Shown one piece after another: positions 42,039 through 42,047 of a DNA stretch of 42,047 bases. The translations under genes were made by a program, and so were the position numbers. The stretch lies in contig CAZJUP010000019.1 of NCBI GenBank assembly GCA_964549275.1, forward strand, positions 1-42,047. The letters are read 5' to 3'. The DNA comes from CAZJUP01 sp964549275. Lineage in GTDB: Bacteria; Fidelibacterota; Marinisomatia; Marinisomatales; TCS55. Each line of letters opens with the position of its first letter. The stretch's first letter is position 1. The notes under the pieces were generated by a model that saw only the letters and a program-made list of their open reading frames with translations, was not told the DNA's origin and did no database searches.

Positions 42039-42047
42039 TTAAGGTTT

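Noticed and set aside
1..42047. CRISPR array, insertion sequence or prophage
   Set aside because: I saw no regularly spaced repeats, transposase, integrase or phage structural genes.

Overview
The first 29.7 kb is one compact run of core informational genes, all on the + strand. It joins what are often separate bacterial clusters: (tuf)-rpmG-tRNA-Trp-secE-nusG, rplKAJL-rpoBC, rpsL-rpsG-fusA-tuf, and the S10, spc and alpha ribosomal blocks ending rpoA-rplQ. Most genes abut or overlap by 1-8 bases. The only coding gaps above 60 bases are at 216-388 (which holds the tRNA), 3158-3223 before rpoB, and 11264-11344 before rpsL. The DNA is AT-rich, TTG and GTG starts are frequent, and many genes lack a clear Shine-Dalgarno sequence. 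The EF-Tu sequence style (SFDSIDNAPEE), the long RpoB and RpoC chains and secY followed directly by map without adk suggest a member of the FCB (Bacteroidota-Chlorobiota-Fibrobacterota) superphylum or a relative. A Neomarinimicrobiota-like (SAR406) bacterium is my best guess; this is inference and there is no 16S rRNA gene to confirm it.

From 29.7 kb on the window is accessory. A secreted family-10 glycosidase-like protein (29681-30856) directly follows rplQ and probably shares its transcript. A divergent pair of transcription units follows. Leftward (32446-30931) run a four-helix membrane protein and a split DUF1214/DUF1254 pair. Rightward (32542-35036) run a DUF1330-like small protein and an orphan molybdopterin oxidoreductase with a [4Fe-4S] motif, then an alpha/beta hydrolase with an aspartate nucleophile. 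This 5-kb block is the best candidate for an undescribed functional system in the window: a soluble Mo redox enzyme with no electron-transfer subunits beside it, next to a hydrolase and two poorly understood membrane-anchored beta-rich proteins.

The region 36106-39067 is a leftward cluster: a zinc-ribbon protein, a small conserved protein, a secreted FG-GAP/VCBS repeat protein and a secreted SUMF1-fold protein that lacks the FGE catalytic cysteines. It is followed by a 40-residue single-helix protein (39332-39454) and a Tat-exported Acg-like nitroreductase-fold protein (39527-40675) with a recognisable promoter. The right end carries an A/C-rich intergenic segment with a long-range inverted repeat, a CPBP/CAAX-type membrane protease and two small overlapping reading frames running to the window edge.

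The most useful second-look items are: two tuf copies identical past the stop codon into the next gene's start codon; tuf codon usage unlike its neighbours; a 10-bp stem covering the rpsL start codon; a probable CTG start on the DUF1214 gene; and the uncharacterised redox/hydrolase block.
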